Shown: in pieces, positions 1 to 7,671 of the stretch | How positions within the stretch are numbered: the stretch's first letter is position 1 | Layout: every line of letters starts with the position of its first letter | Assembly: GCA_964575675.1 (NCBI GenBank) | Contig: CAZNRY010000077.1 | Coordinates: 1 to 18,660, forward strand | From: CAZNRY01 sp964575675 | GTDB taxonomy: Bacteria > Eisenbacteria > RBG-16-71-46 > CAIMUX01 > VGJL01 | Direction: 5' to 3' | Length of the DNA: 18,660 nt | Program-made: the position numbers and the translations under genes | The notes under the pieces: generated by a model | Told to the model about the DNA's origin: nothing | Seen by the model: only the letters and a program-made list of their open reading frames with translations | The model's database searches: none

Positions 1-2625
1 GCCGGTGGTATCGCAGCACACGCGGAAGGTAAGCGTCTTGATCTCTTGGCTGTATCTCAAATGGATCGGGACCTCGACCCAAGTGTCCCCCGCATGGAAC
101 GAGAGTCCCTCCGGGATGTAGTAGGCATCGGGCACGCTTATCGTCATGTTCTCTTGCCGGCAGTTGTTGTCCTCGAAGGCTTCGTCCACGTCGTTGAGCG
201 CGTCGGCACAGACTTCTACCGGATGCGTGCCCTCGGATTGCGGACCCACCTGACACCAGTCCGACCAAGCGTCCTGGTACCCATAGACAGCGCCGACCGG
301 CAGATCGCAGAGGGTCGTGCCGTCAACTCGGAGTCGGGCCGTTGATGGACCAGCCGTGACGAACCCTGCGTTCCGGATGAGGGCGCGAACCTGAATCGGC
401 ATGTTCGGGTACGGCGACGATGGGCTCCACTGGATGTCAGCCACCTGAAGGTCGGGAGCTGTCGAGGCCGTCCAGCGGGCGATACCGTACGAAGGTTTCC
501 CACCCGCGGCCGTGAAGTCTCCGCCGACAAGTAGGACCGAACCAAAGGAGGACAACGCACGGACGGTGTTGTTGGTCCCTGTGCCCAGTGAGGCCCATGA
601 GGTTCCATCCCATCCGGCAATGTAGCTCGCAGGAGCCCCTCCTGCCTGGGTGAATGCGCCACCAACAATGAGTCGCCCATCATAGGAAGCGAGGGCGAGA
701 GCTGCTCCATTCAGGCCCAGACCGAGCGGTTGCCAGGACGATCCGTTCCAGGACGCGATGTAGGCCAAGCTGCCCCCGTCGGTGAAATCACCGCCCGCGT
801 ACAGGACGCTGTCGTGCACGTGCAGGCTGCGGACCGTCCCGTTCAATCCGGGCAATGGCGACCACGATGATCCATTCCAGAACGCGACGTACGCAGCCGG
901 CTGACCGCCTGCGTGCGTGAAGCTGCCTCCTGCAACGAATCCGGTTTCAAACGCTGTTAGGGCGTAGACCGGGCCGTCTGTTCCGGCTCCGAGCGCTGTC
1001 CAGTTGGTCCCATCCCATCGGGCAACCCGGTTCGCAGGCGTTGCTCCGGCCACCGTGAACTCGCCTCCCACAATCAGGGAATTGGACCAAGTCGCCAGGG
1101 CGCGGACGTTGTGGTTCATCCCCCCCGCGACCCCTGACCAGGACGATCCAGACCATCGGGCGATCGAAAGGGCGGTTGTGCCCCCCGCTGTGGTAAACGT
1201 TCCCCCCGCGTAAACGTCGGCACCGAGAGATGCAAAGGAGGTAACGAGGCCGTTCATCCCACTGGTCATCGCGGAGAACGCAGCCCCGTTCCAACGTGCC
1301 ACTCGATTCGCAGACGATCCCCCCGCCGACGTGAAATTCCCACCGACGAAGGCAATTCCGTCTGCGTCATGTAGGGCTGAACATGATCCCCCGAGACCCC
1401 TCGAAGCGAGACCGCTCCAGGCGGATCCATCCCAGCGGGCGATGTTGTAAGCGGTTTGGTCGCCGACTTGCTGGAAGTCGCCCCCCGCCATAAGATGTGT
1501 GCCGATCTGTACGACACCGCGAACCGGACCGTAGTAGTACTGAACGCCGCTGCCCAGCGGACTCCAACCAGTTCCATTCCAACGAGCGATCCTGGAGCAA
1601 GAGACGCTCCCGATTGAGGTGAAGGATCCACCCGCTATCAGATCCCCTTCGTAACTTCCGAGAGCGTAGATAGAGCTATTGGAGCCCCCCCCGAAAACGC
1701 TCCAGATAGCTCCGTTCCACTTCGCGATGCAGCTGCTGAAGTAACCTCCGGCAATGAGCTCCCCACCGTAGGGATAGAGAGCGAGCACTGTGCTGTTGAG
1801 TCCCGTGCTCATCCGGTACCAGTCGGTTCCATCCCAGAGGGCCACATTGCTTGCGCTGACCGTTCCCGCCTGGTCGAACTGTCCGGCCACGACCAACTGA
1901 TTGTTGAAGACCGCTGCCGCATAGACAGGACCACTGGTCCCTGCCCCGAAGGTGTCCCAAGCGGATCCGTTCCAGCGAGCGACATGATTGACAGAGATCA
2001 CACCGGCGTTGAGGAAGTCACCTCCGGCGATCAAGTCTCCGTCGTAAAGAGAAAGTGCTCGCACGGTCCCATCCATCCCCTCAGCCAGTGGCAACCAGGA
2101 AACACCATCCCACTGGGCGATCTGCGCGACCCCAATGGAGCCGGACATCAAGAAATCACCAGCAGCGATCAACTGGTCGTCATACACGGCGAGGGCGTAC
2201 ACCGTCCCGTCGAGGCCGTCGCCCAACCCGACCCAGGCTGCTCCGTCCCATTGGGCGATATTGCTGACGTAAATGCCGCCAGCAGTGGAGAAGCTCCCGC
2301 CGACAATCAGTCGTCCCCTGTAGGACGCGACGGCGTGCACCGTTCCGTTTGTGCCAGGGCTGCTGCTCGGGTCTCCGAAGCCGCCCCACCAGTTGTCGTT
2401 TGCATCCATGCGCAGCCAACCTTGAGCGGTTTGGGGGTCGGACAAGTCGCCGGCCGCCACCGTTGAACTGCCCGCCGAGCCAGGGGAGGCAAACGAGTTG
2501 GTGCCTATGGACGGTGCGAGCGAAGCTGAGGGTCCTGCCTCAGCCGTACGAGCCGTACCGAATCCGCCGTCGGGCAAGAACAACAGGATCATGGAAACGA
2601 TGCAGGTGATGATGGAGGTGCGCAC
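1..2625 (-). CDS. Secreted multi-blade propeller protein with CARDB domain (3' end cut by window)
   Basis: The frame is open from 2625 to base 1 (875 codons) and the C-terminus lies outside the window. I chose the GTG at 2625 over the ATG at 2655, because GGAGAGGGGG sits about 8 nt upstream of it and it places a clean signal peptide (V-R-T-S-I-I-T-C-I-V-S-M-I-L-L-F-L) at the N-terminus. Residues of about 90-715 hold 14 repeats of about 45 aa with the pattern V-x-A-L ... L-I-x-G-G-x-F-x-x-A-G ... I-A-x-W-[ND]-G-x-x-W. Fourteen repeats would suit two seven-bladed propellers (inference). Residues of about 720-830 (nt 465-135) look like a CARDB domain: APDLQV, NAGFVTAG, then an E-D-N-N-C-R end. 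The remaining stretch, WVEVPIHL ... LTFRV, resembles the first strands of a cohesin-like domain. It is probably a surface or secreted adhesion/binding protein; the ligand is unknown. Confidence 0.85.
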   Translation of the reverse strand, partial: MRTSIITCIVSMILLFLPDGGFGTARTAEAGPSASLAPSIGTNSFASPGSAGSSTVAAGDLSDPQTAQGWLRMDANDNWWGGFGDPSSSPGTNGTVHAVASYRGRLIVGGSFSTAGGIYVSNIAQWDGAAWVGLGDGLDGTVYALAVYDDQLIAAGDFLMSGSIGVAQIAQWDGVSWLPLAEGMDGTVRALSLYDGDLIAGGDFLNAGVISVNHVARWNGSAWDTFGAGTSGPVYAAAVFNNQLVVAGQFDQAGTVSASNVALWDGTDWYRMSTGLNSTVLALYPYGGELIAGGYFSSCIAKWNGAIWSVFGGGSNSSIYALGSYEGDLIAGGSFTSIGSVSCSRIARWNGTGWSPLGSGVQYYYGPVRGVVQIGTHLMAGGDFQQVGDQTAYNIARWDGSAWSGLASRGLGGSCSALHDADGIAFVGGNFTSAGGSSANRVARWNGAAFSAMTSGMNGLVTSFASLGADVYAGGTFTTAGGTTALSIARWSGSSWSGVAGGMNHNVRALATWSNSLIVGGEFTVAGATPANRVARWDGTNWTALGAGTDGPVYALTAFETGFVAGGSFTHAGGQPAAYVAFWNGSSWSPLPGLNGTVRSLHVHDSVLYAGGDFTDGGSLAYIASWNGSSWQPLGLGLNGAALALASYDGRLIVGGAFTQAGGAPASYIAGWDGTSWASLGTGTNNTVRALSSFGSVLLVGGDFTAAGGKPSYGIARWTASTAPDLQVADIQWSPSSPYPNMPIQVRALIRNAGFVTAGPSTARLRVDGTTLCDLPVGAVYGYQDAWSDWCQVGPQSEGTHPVEVCADALNDVDEAFEDNNCRQENMTISVPDAYYIPEGLSFHAGDTWVEVPIHLRYSQEIKTLTFRVCCDTTG

Positions 2626-2931
2626 GGTCGGTTCCCCCTCTCCAAGGGTTCTCATTGTGGGCAGCACGGTATTTCGTGCCGATGCGACTCTACGCTTCCC
2701 ATCCTGCTCCATCAAGAGCGTCACCCGTTGACGCACCCTTGGAGGAATTTCGAGCGGGTAGCGGGTGACGAAGGGGCGGATCGGGGGAGTGGCTGATGGA
2801 AGATAAGCCTCGATCCTGCTACACTCTGGAGCGCCCAAGCTAGCGAGGGTGTAGGAGCGATCGGGAGCGGAGTAGGCGAGCGTGAGGTGGTGAGCGCGAT
2901 GCAGCGGAATCACGATGCTCCGGGAGGACGG
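2626..2931. promoter_or_regulatory. Divergent intergenic region with a weak promoter candidate
   Basis: This 306 bp spacer separates the leftward propeller gene from the rightward small membrane gene, so it should hold two divergent promoters. The only sigma-70-like feature I can point to is TGCTACACT at 2817-2825 (extended -10 form) facing right, with no convincing -35 at 16-18 bp. No hairpin or repeat stands out. Low confidence. Confidence 0.25.
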
Positions 2932-3126
2932 ATGAGCCAAAGGCTGTACCTGATCATCTCCGGCACCATCTTCTTCCTCGTCGGGATCTTTCATCTCCTC
3001 CGGCTCGTGTACCACTGGCCAATCGTCGTTGGGGCGAGGACGATCCCGTACGGCCTGTCCTATGTTGGTTTTCCGGTCGCGATTGGCTACTGCGTCTGGG
3101 CCGCATGGCTCCTCCGCCGGAAGTGA
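2932..3126 (+). CDS. Small two-helix membrane protein
   Basis: This gene encodes a 64 aa product. The ATG at 2932 follows GGGAGG at a short distance. An in-frame GTG at 2887 would add a charged 15 aa N-terminus without a good ribosome site, so I reject it. Residues of about 5-27 (LYLIISGTIFFLVGIFHLL) and 43-61 (YVGFPVAIGYCVWAAWLL) are hydrophobic helices joined by a loop with W-P-I-V-V-G-A-R-T-I-P, and the protein ends in R-R-K, which favours a cytoplasmic C-terminus. It is an inner-membrane protein of unknown function. It resembles small uncharacterised two-helix proteins common in bacteria, but I cannot name the family. It stands alone, diverging from the propeller gene and 310 bp from the next gene. 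Confidence 0.7.
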   Translation: MSQRLYLIISGTIFFLVGIFHLLRLVYHWPIVVGARTIPYGLSYVGFPVAIGYCVWAAWLLRRK

Positions 3127-3436
3127 AGAGCTGTTCATCATTGCCCGTCCCGAGACTCCGAATCGCCTTCCTCTAGAGCAGATCGATCCGACCGTGATGA
3201 GATGGTCCTTGGCTGGACATCGGGGAGCACCTCCCGTTCATCACCCCCCCCCTCCCCCCGCCCCGACCCCCGCGAGATGACCTGGGAGCGGAGATGCAGC
3301 CACTGCTGATCGACGGTCTTCGCGGACTACCGCCGTGCCCGCCTCGGGTGTATATTCTTTGCGCCGATGCGGGACCCCGCGCCGCACCAGGTAAGTCCCC
3401 CCTCGCTACAACCGCGGGCATTCAGGGAGGTCGCCC
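3127..3436. other. Intergenic spacer with C-rich tract and possible -10 box
   Basis: A strand-biased pyrimidine tract lies at 3244-3275 (a C9 run, T, C6, G, C4, GA, C5). A possible -10 box, TATATT, is at 3351-3356, about 80 bp before the beta-helix start at 3437, with no good -35. No gene-sized reading frame with a ribosome site was seen here. Confidence 0.3.
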
Positions 3437-4870
3437 ATGGTCGCGCGTTTCGCCTTGCGGTTCCTGGGGGGGGCCGCCCTCGTGGCTCTCGCCGCCGCGG
3501 TTCAGATCTCGCAGGGGATCACGCGGCACGTTCCGGCCGAATTCCCCACCATCCAGGAAGCGGTCAACCGCTCTAGGACGGGAGACACCGTCCTTGTGGC
3601 TCCGGGTATCTACATGGGCATCGGGAATACGGCCATCTCCTTCTATGGCATCGACCTGATCTTGCGCTCTTCGGCCGGAGCGACGCAAACGACGATCGAC
3701 GGCGAGGGATCGTCGGCGGGGATCCGCATGCACTTCGGCGAGACGCGGCGGGCAACCATCGAAGGTTTCACGATCCGCGGAGGGGACTCTGGGAGCGGGG
3801 GGATCATCTGCGAGGGAGCGGGCGGCTCCCCTACCATACGCGACTGCCGGATCACCGGGGGCGTTCGCTACGGCGTCAACGTCGTCGCGGGGGTCCCCAA
3901 TCTGATCGGATGCGAGATCGTTGACAACGCGTCGGGGGGGGTGTGCGTGAAGACGGGGATTGTCATGACAGATTGCTCCATTGCCCGGAACAACCCCGGA
4001 GGGGTGGGATGGGGAGGGGGGATTCTCCTGATCGGCGGCGGATCCTCTTTCATAAACTGTACGATCTCAGAGAACCACGCTGAGTTTGGCGGCGGGGTGG
4101 CCATCCGTGGACGAAGCACTGGAGCCAATTTCGATCATTGCTCGATCACCGGCAACGTGGCAACCGACGGCGGTGGCATCTACCGGGAGACAAGCTACCA
4201 GTACTCCACATTTTCAGGCTGTACGATCTCGAGTAACACCGCCTCGCCGCGCGGTGGGGCCATCTTCGAGCAGATCTTCCCGCACACCCTGATCATGGGC
4301 TGCTTCTTGCGAGGCAACACAGCCCTCCAGGGGGGCGCGGCGTACGGCAACTGGCCGCAACTGAGCAGCTGCCTCATCGCCGGCAATCTTGCACTGGAGA
4401 GCGGAGGCGGAGTGTATGGATCGGACGGCGCATCGATCGGTGGCTGCACGATTTCGGGCAACCGGGCGGCGGGGGGGCGCGGCGGGGGTATCTGGTGTTC
4501 CGGACAGAGTAGTCTGGGCAGTACAATCCTCCACGGCAATTGCAGCGCGAGCGACGGACCGGAAATGTACACGGAACCGGTTCCGTACTCGGGGGCGAGT
4601 TTCTCATGCAGCCTGGTGGACAGCAGCGGGGTCGGCGGCCGGGCGTATTACGATGAATGGACGTGCCTCTTCGGGGAGCCGATATTCACCGACCCGCGAG
4701 GGTGTGGGGAGGCGCCCACAATCGAGGGGGGCTACTCGCAGCTAGCGCTTTCTCCGTGCACGCCCTGCACGTGCTTTCCGCTCGGCGCTATCCCGAACCC
4801 GACTTGCGAGCACTGCGGGCCTGCGGTCCGAACCATGACCTGGGGGCGGCTGAAGGCGCTGTACCGGTGA
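3437..4870 (+). CDS. Secreted right-handed parallel beta-helix protein 1
   Basis: This is a 477 aa protein. The ATG at 3437 follows AGGGAGGT at good spacing. The N-terminus has a signal peptide (residues of about 1-27, core L-G-G-A-A-L-V-A-L-A-A-A-V). Next comes the typical beginning of pectate-lyase/NosD-type helices, TIQEAV followed by GDTVLVAPGIY. Residues of about 70-400 form many short coils rich in C-x-I-x-x-N/G and GGG-I/A turns (for example CTISENHAEFGGGVAI and CTISSNTASPRGGAIF), the hallmark of a right-handed beta-helix with stacked asparagines. I see no catalytic lyase motif, so a structural or glycan-binding role is as likely as an enzyme. The protein ends EHCG ... TWGRLKALYR, nearly the same motif as its downstream neighbour. 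Its TGA overlaps the GTG start of that neighbour. Confidence 0.85.
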   Translation: MVARFALRFLGGAALVALAAAVQISQGITRHVPAEFPTIQEAVNRSRTGDTVLVAPGIYMGIGNTAISFYGIDLILRSSAGATQTTIDGEGSSAGIRMHFGETRRATIEGFTIRGGDSGSGGIICEGAGGSPTIRDCRITGGVRYGVNVVAGVPNLIGCEIVDNASGGVCVKTGIVMTDCSIARNNPGGVGWGGGILLIGGGSSFINCTISENHAEFGGGVAIRGRSTGANFDHCSITGNVATDGGGIYRETSYQYSTFSGCTISSNTASPRGGAIFEQIFPHTLIMGCFLRGNTALQGGAAYGNWPQLSSCLIAGNLALESGGGVYGSDGASIGGCTISGNRAAGGRGGGIWCSGQSSLGSTILHGNCSASDGPEMYTEPVPYSGASFSCSLVDSSGVGGRAYYDEWTCLFGEPIFTDPRGCGEAPTIEGGYSQLALSPCTPCTCFPLGAIPNPTCEHCGPAVRTMTWGRLKALYR

Positions 4871-6038
4871 AGCGTGTGATCCCATCCGAGGAATTGTTGG
4901 GGAGATCGACCACGACACTTGCTGGATTCTGGCTGGCTGTCCTGCTGGTTCCGTTGCTTGCTGGATCGGTGTGTGTTGATGTCGTTGCCCGCACCTGGAT
5001 CGTGGCGCAGGACGGCACGGGCGACGTCTCTTCGGTTGCCGCGGCGTGTGAAGCAGCCTCCGCAGGGGACTCCGTCCTGATCCGGCCTGGAGCCTACCGA
5101 GAAGAAGCGCATGACGATCCCATGGATCCCGGGATCGCAATATGGGAGAAGCCACTCAGCATCCTGGGCGACGGGCCGGCGGGGAGCATCTCGCTTCAGA
5201 TGAAGTTCGGATTCCTCGACTGCGATGGGGTCATCCTGTCGAATCTGCACATGCACGATGTAACCGGTGCGATCACCATCTGGGGGTACATGAACTATGG
5301 AGGCCGCTATCTGATTCAGTCGTGCCGATTTGAGGGCAATCACGCTCGCTCGTACGGAGGCGGAGCTATTCTGGTCATGGGCGCAGTCGTCACGATTGAG
5401 GATTGCGTCTTCAAGGGGAATCAGGAGATTGGCGGGAGCGAAGGGGGGGGGCCATCAACGGATCCAACCTGACGGTGAGGAGATGTATCTTCCAATCCAA
5501 TCACGCGCATCACCGCGGTGGAGCAATCTACGCTGGCAATCTTGTGATTGAGAGCTGTTTGTTTCTCAGCAATTCTGCGCCACATGGAGCTGCAGTTGCC
5601 ATCGCGGACGGAGTCATCACGCGGTCGACGTTCTACAAGAACGACTGTCTTGGTGAGATCGGGGGCGCGATCCAGGTTTTCGGAGACCACCTGGGCTTTA
5701 TCCCGGATCACTGCATCATCGCCGAGACCGTCGGAGCTGGCATCGAATGCCCGATGACCGCGTCCGCCCTGTGCTGCGATCTGTGGGCGAATCAGCTGGA
5801 TCCCGACCCGGAGTGCGGTTTCGATGCTCAGGATGGGAACTTCTCCGAGGACCCCCTCTTCTGTGATCCGGAAGGGGGAGACTTCGGCCTCCTGGAGAAC
5901 TCCCCGTGTTTACCTGGCAACCACGGGGGTTACGACTGCGGCAGGATTGGCGCAGGGGTCGAGCACTGCGGGATCATCCAAACGAGCGACACCACGTGGG
6001 GCAAGGTCAGGATGTTGTGGCGAGATGCAGGCAAGTAG
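4867..6038 (+). CDS. Secreted right-handed beta-helix protein 2, frameshifted at a G9 run
   Basis: I take the GTG at 4867 as the start: it overlaps the previous stop (GTGA), suggesting translational coupling, and gives a signal peptide (W-L-A-V-L-L-V-P-L-L-A-G-S-V-C-V). The N-terminal pattern W-I-V-A-Q-D-G-T-G-D-V ... GDSVLIRPGAY matches beta-helix proteins. After GGSE the frame breaks: nine G at 5443-5451 lead to a stop at 5470-5472 in the first frame. The -1 frame, from GCC at 5451, continues the coils (GGAINGSNLTVRRCIF) to 6038. Ten or seven G would restore one protein of about 390 aa. This may be a real mutation, phase variation, ribosomal slippage or an assembly error. The C-terminus EHCG ... 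TTWGKVRMLWR matches protein 1, so the two are paralogs, probably one operon. Confidence 0.75.
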
Positions 6039-6212
6039 AGATTGTCAGGAGTAAGCGGACGCGGAGCTTTCGAAACCCTGTCAATCGTCCGGTGGGGGAG
6101 AATCCAGCCTGGTCAAAGCTGGGCCCGGGAGGCTCGGAAACGGAGAATGGTTAGGAAACTGTCTCGTTTGGGGAGGCAGAAAAACAAGCGACGAACCTAG
6201 TGACCGAGATTG
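6039..6212. other. Spacer without recognised gene
   Basis: This stretch lies between the end of the beta-helix operon and the structured repeat. I see no reading frame with a ribosome site, no strong hairpin and no T-tract terminator. Confidence 0.3.
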
Positions 6213-6459
6213 GTGAACGGAGCCCTGGTGGCGTGTGCTTCCGGGGCTCGATCTATGTGCGGAAATGCGATCGTGTTGCGAGGGTGAATTCCAGGCGCGG
6301 ATTCTCTGTTCGTACACATGCGCGCCTGGTACCCGAACAAGACCGTCACGAACTGCCCATCTGAGGCCCAAACTCTCCCAATCGCCATTCTCTGTCCGCG
6401 AGTGGTGAACGCTCCTGGGAAGACCGGACCCCGGAGTGGACGGTCTACGAACTGCCCGC
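6213..6459 (+). repeat. Long structured intergenic element, copy A
   Basis: This element aligns along its length with 15971-16213. Shared blocks include CCGGGGCTCG, TATGTGCGGAAA, GTGTTGCGAGGGTGAATTC, TTCTCTGTTCGT, CGTCACGAACTGCCCATC and the terminal short repeat. Predicted hairpins are: GAGCCCTGG (6220-6228) with CCGGGGCTC (6241-6249), 12 nt loop; AATGC (6264-6268) with GTGTT (6273-6277), loop GATC; and GAATTC (6286-6291) with GGATTC (6299-6304). A competing perfect 9 bp stem pairs CCAGGCGCG (6291-6299) with CGCGCCTGG (6321-6329). No coding potential was seen. It could be a non-coding RNA, a regulatory leader or a non-autonomous mobile element; the strand is assigned only for description. Confidence 0.6.
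6402..6459 (+). repeat. Short hairpin repeat, copy 1 (tail of long copy A)
   Basis: The pattern is GTGGTGAACGCTCCTGGGA, then a CCGGACCCCGG core, then ACGGTCTACGAACTGCCC. The same unit recurs at 7423, 10842, 14817 and 16157, always between genes and always in the + orientation. Confidence 0.7.
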
Positions 6460-6543
6460 TCGCGGTTAACAGACCCCGGCGGGCAAGGAGGTGCAAACAC
6501 CGGACACAGCCGAGGGGAATCCTACGGACCGCCGCGCCAGTCC

Positions 6544-6571
6544 TCGACCCTACCAGCCAAGCGGCTATACT
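6544..6571 (+). promoter_or_regulatory. Candidate sigma-70-type promoter of creatininase 1
   Basis: TCGACC (6544-6549, four of six matches to TTGACA) is separated by 16 bp from TATACT (6566-6571). This would give a leader of about 37 nt before the ATG at 6615. No equivalent precedes the second creatininase copy, whose upstream sequence is unrelated. Confidence 0.4.
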
Positions 6572-6614
6572 GGGTGCCTGCAGGCCGACGGCACCGCTCA
6601 GGGGAGGAAGCGCT

Positions 6615-7358
6615 ATGAAGACGATCCGGATGGAAGAGATGAATTGGCCCGACGTCAGAGCGGCTGTCACCGCGGGGTTCACTACTGCCGTCGTCGCCGT
6701 GGGTTCCACTGAACAGCATGGCCCGCACCTGCCAACCATGACCGACACGCGGATCGGCGACGCCATGGCGCACCGGGTCGCGCTGAAGATGGGCGACGCT
6801 CTTCAGGCGAGGACGATCCCCGTCGGTATTTCCGACCACCACCTTGCGTTCGGCGCGACGGTGTCGCTGAAGCCGGAGACGCTGATGCTGATCGTCAGAG
6901 ACTACGTGGACAGCCTCGTGCGCGACGGCTTCCGGCGGGTTGTTTTCCTGCCCAGCCACGGCGGGAACTTCGAGCCCGTCGCCCGGGCGATCGAGGACGC
7001 CCGGAGGGCGCATCCGGGTATGGACATCACCGGCTACACCGATCTCCTGGCCTTCATGGGCTTCCTGAGCAGGGCCTCCGCTGAGTTCGGGATCTCGGAG
7101 GAGGAATCCGGGGGCCACGCGGGCGAGAGCGAGACGTCCTTCATGATGGCCTTGGAGCCCGACCTCGTCACCCGGGACCGCCTCGCTCCAGGGTATCTGG
7201 GGCCGACGGGGGAGCGGGAGATCCGGATCGTCTTGGAGAAAGGGATGCCCGCTCTCACGCAGAACGGTGTCATGGGAGATCCGAGGAAGGCGTCAGCCGA
7301 AAAGGGCGAGGTCTACTTGGAGAAGCTGGCCGACTTCCTCGTCGCGGCAATCGGCTAA
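6615..7358 (+). CDS. Creatininase-family amidohydrolase, copy 1
   Basis: This is a 247 aa protein, normal length for the family (PF02633; creatininase, MftE and ArfB-like). The ATG at 6615 follows GGGGAGGAA; the frame stays open upstream but lacks a ribosome site there. GSTEQHGPHLP (residues 30-40) supplies E33 and H35, D44 follows, and the SHGGN motif has H115, giving the metal site by family analogy. GGHAGESETS (166-175) is the usual C-terminal acidic motif. The HGGN form, rather than the HYEN of true creatininase, fits the MftE/formamide-hydrolase side of the family. It is probably a cytoplasmic metal-dependent amide hydrolase of unknown substrate; no mycofactocin or deazaflavin genes are nearby. 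It differs from copy 2 at seven residues (41, 131, 135, 154, 172, 176, 182). Confidence 0.88.
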   Translation: MKTIRMEEMNWPDVRAAVTAGFTTAVVAVGSTEQHGPHLPTMTDTRIGDAMAHRVALKMGDALQARTIPVGISDHHLAFGATVSLKPETLMLIVRDYVDSLVRDGFRRVVFLPSHGGNFEPVARAIEDARRAHPGMDITGYTDLLAFMGFLSRASAEFGISEEESGGHAGESETSFMMALEPDLVTRDRLAPGYLGPTGEREIRIVLEKGMPALTQNGVMGDPRKASAEKGEVYLEKLADFLVAAIG

Positions 7359-7373
7359 GCCTAATGGTAGATC

Positions 7374-7394
7374 CACGGGCCGTGACGGCTCGTG
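7374..7394 (+). terminator. Hairpin after creatininase 1
   Basis: CACGGGCC pairs with GGCTCGTG (8 bp, one G-T) around the loop GTGAC, 15 bp after the stop. No T-tract follows, so intrinsic termination is uncertain; it may instead stabilise the 3' end. The same hairpin is repeated after copy 2. Confidence 0.4.
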
Positions 7395-7422
7395 CGGTTG
7401 ACGGCGCACACTCTCCGCCGAA

Positions 7423-7477
7423 GTGGTGAACGCTCCTGGGACGTCCGGACCCCGGACAGGACCCTTTACTAGCTCGG
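7423..7477 (+). repeat. Short hairpin repeat, copy 2
   Basis: This copy starts GTGGTGAACGCTCCTGGGA; the core GTCCGG-ACC-CCGGAC (7443-7457) is a perfect inverted repeat. The 3' part (CCCTTTACTAGCTCGGG) has drifted from the ACGGTTTACGAACT form. The rest of the 7359-7671 spacer shows no gene, and I saw no clear promoter for the kinase in it. Confidence 0.65.
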
Positions 7478-7671
7478 GATTCTTTGCCGGTCTCGGCTCT
7501 CCTGAGAAAGCCTGCTCATGGGGTCTACCGTGTGCCGAGGGTCTGCCAACCCCTAGCCCGACCGAACTGCCCGTAGAACCGATGGACCGTTGCCTACTGG
7601 TGGGCTAAGCTCGTTTTCGCGAACTGGACGCCTCTTGGATGCTTTGACCTAACGTGGAGGCGCTGACGCTC

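Larger units (their letters stand above)
6615..7453 (+). repeat. Duplicated block, left copy (partner 10034-10872)
   Basis: Both blocks begin at the creatininase ATG and end inside the short hairpin repeat, with an offset of 3419 and no indels. By eye there are 22 differences in the coding part, grouped before 6736 and between 7001 and 7233. Bases 6736-7000 and 7234-7453 are identical, including 95 bp beyond the stop codon. Confidence 0.85.

Noticed and set aside
6402..6459. Short repeats as a CRISPR array
   Set aside because: Copies are kilobases apart in separate spacers, not regularly spaced, and no cas gene is present.
6318..6614. 99-residue N-terminal extension of creatininase 1
   Set aside because: It runs through the structured repeat and the promoter candidate, and copy 2 shows homology starting at the equivalent of 6615.
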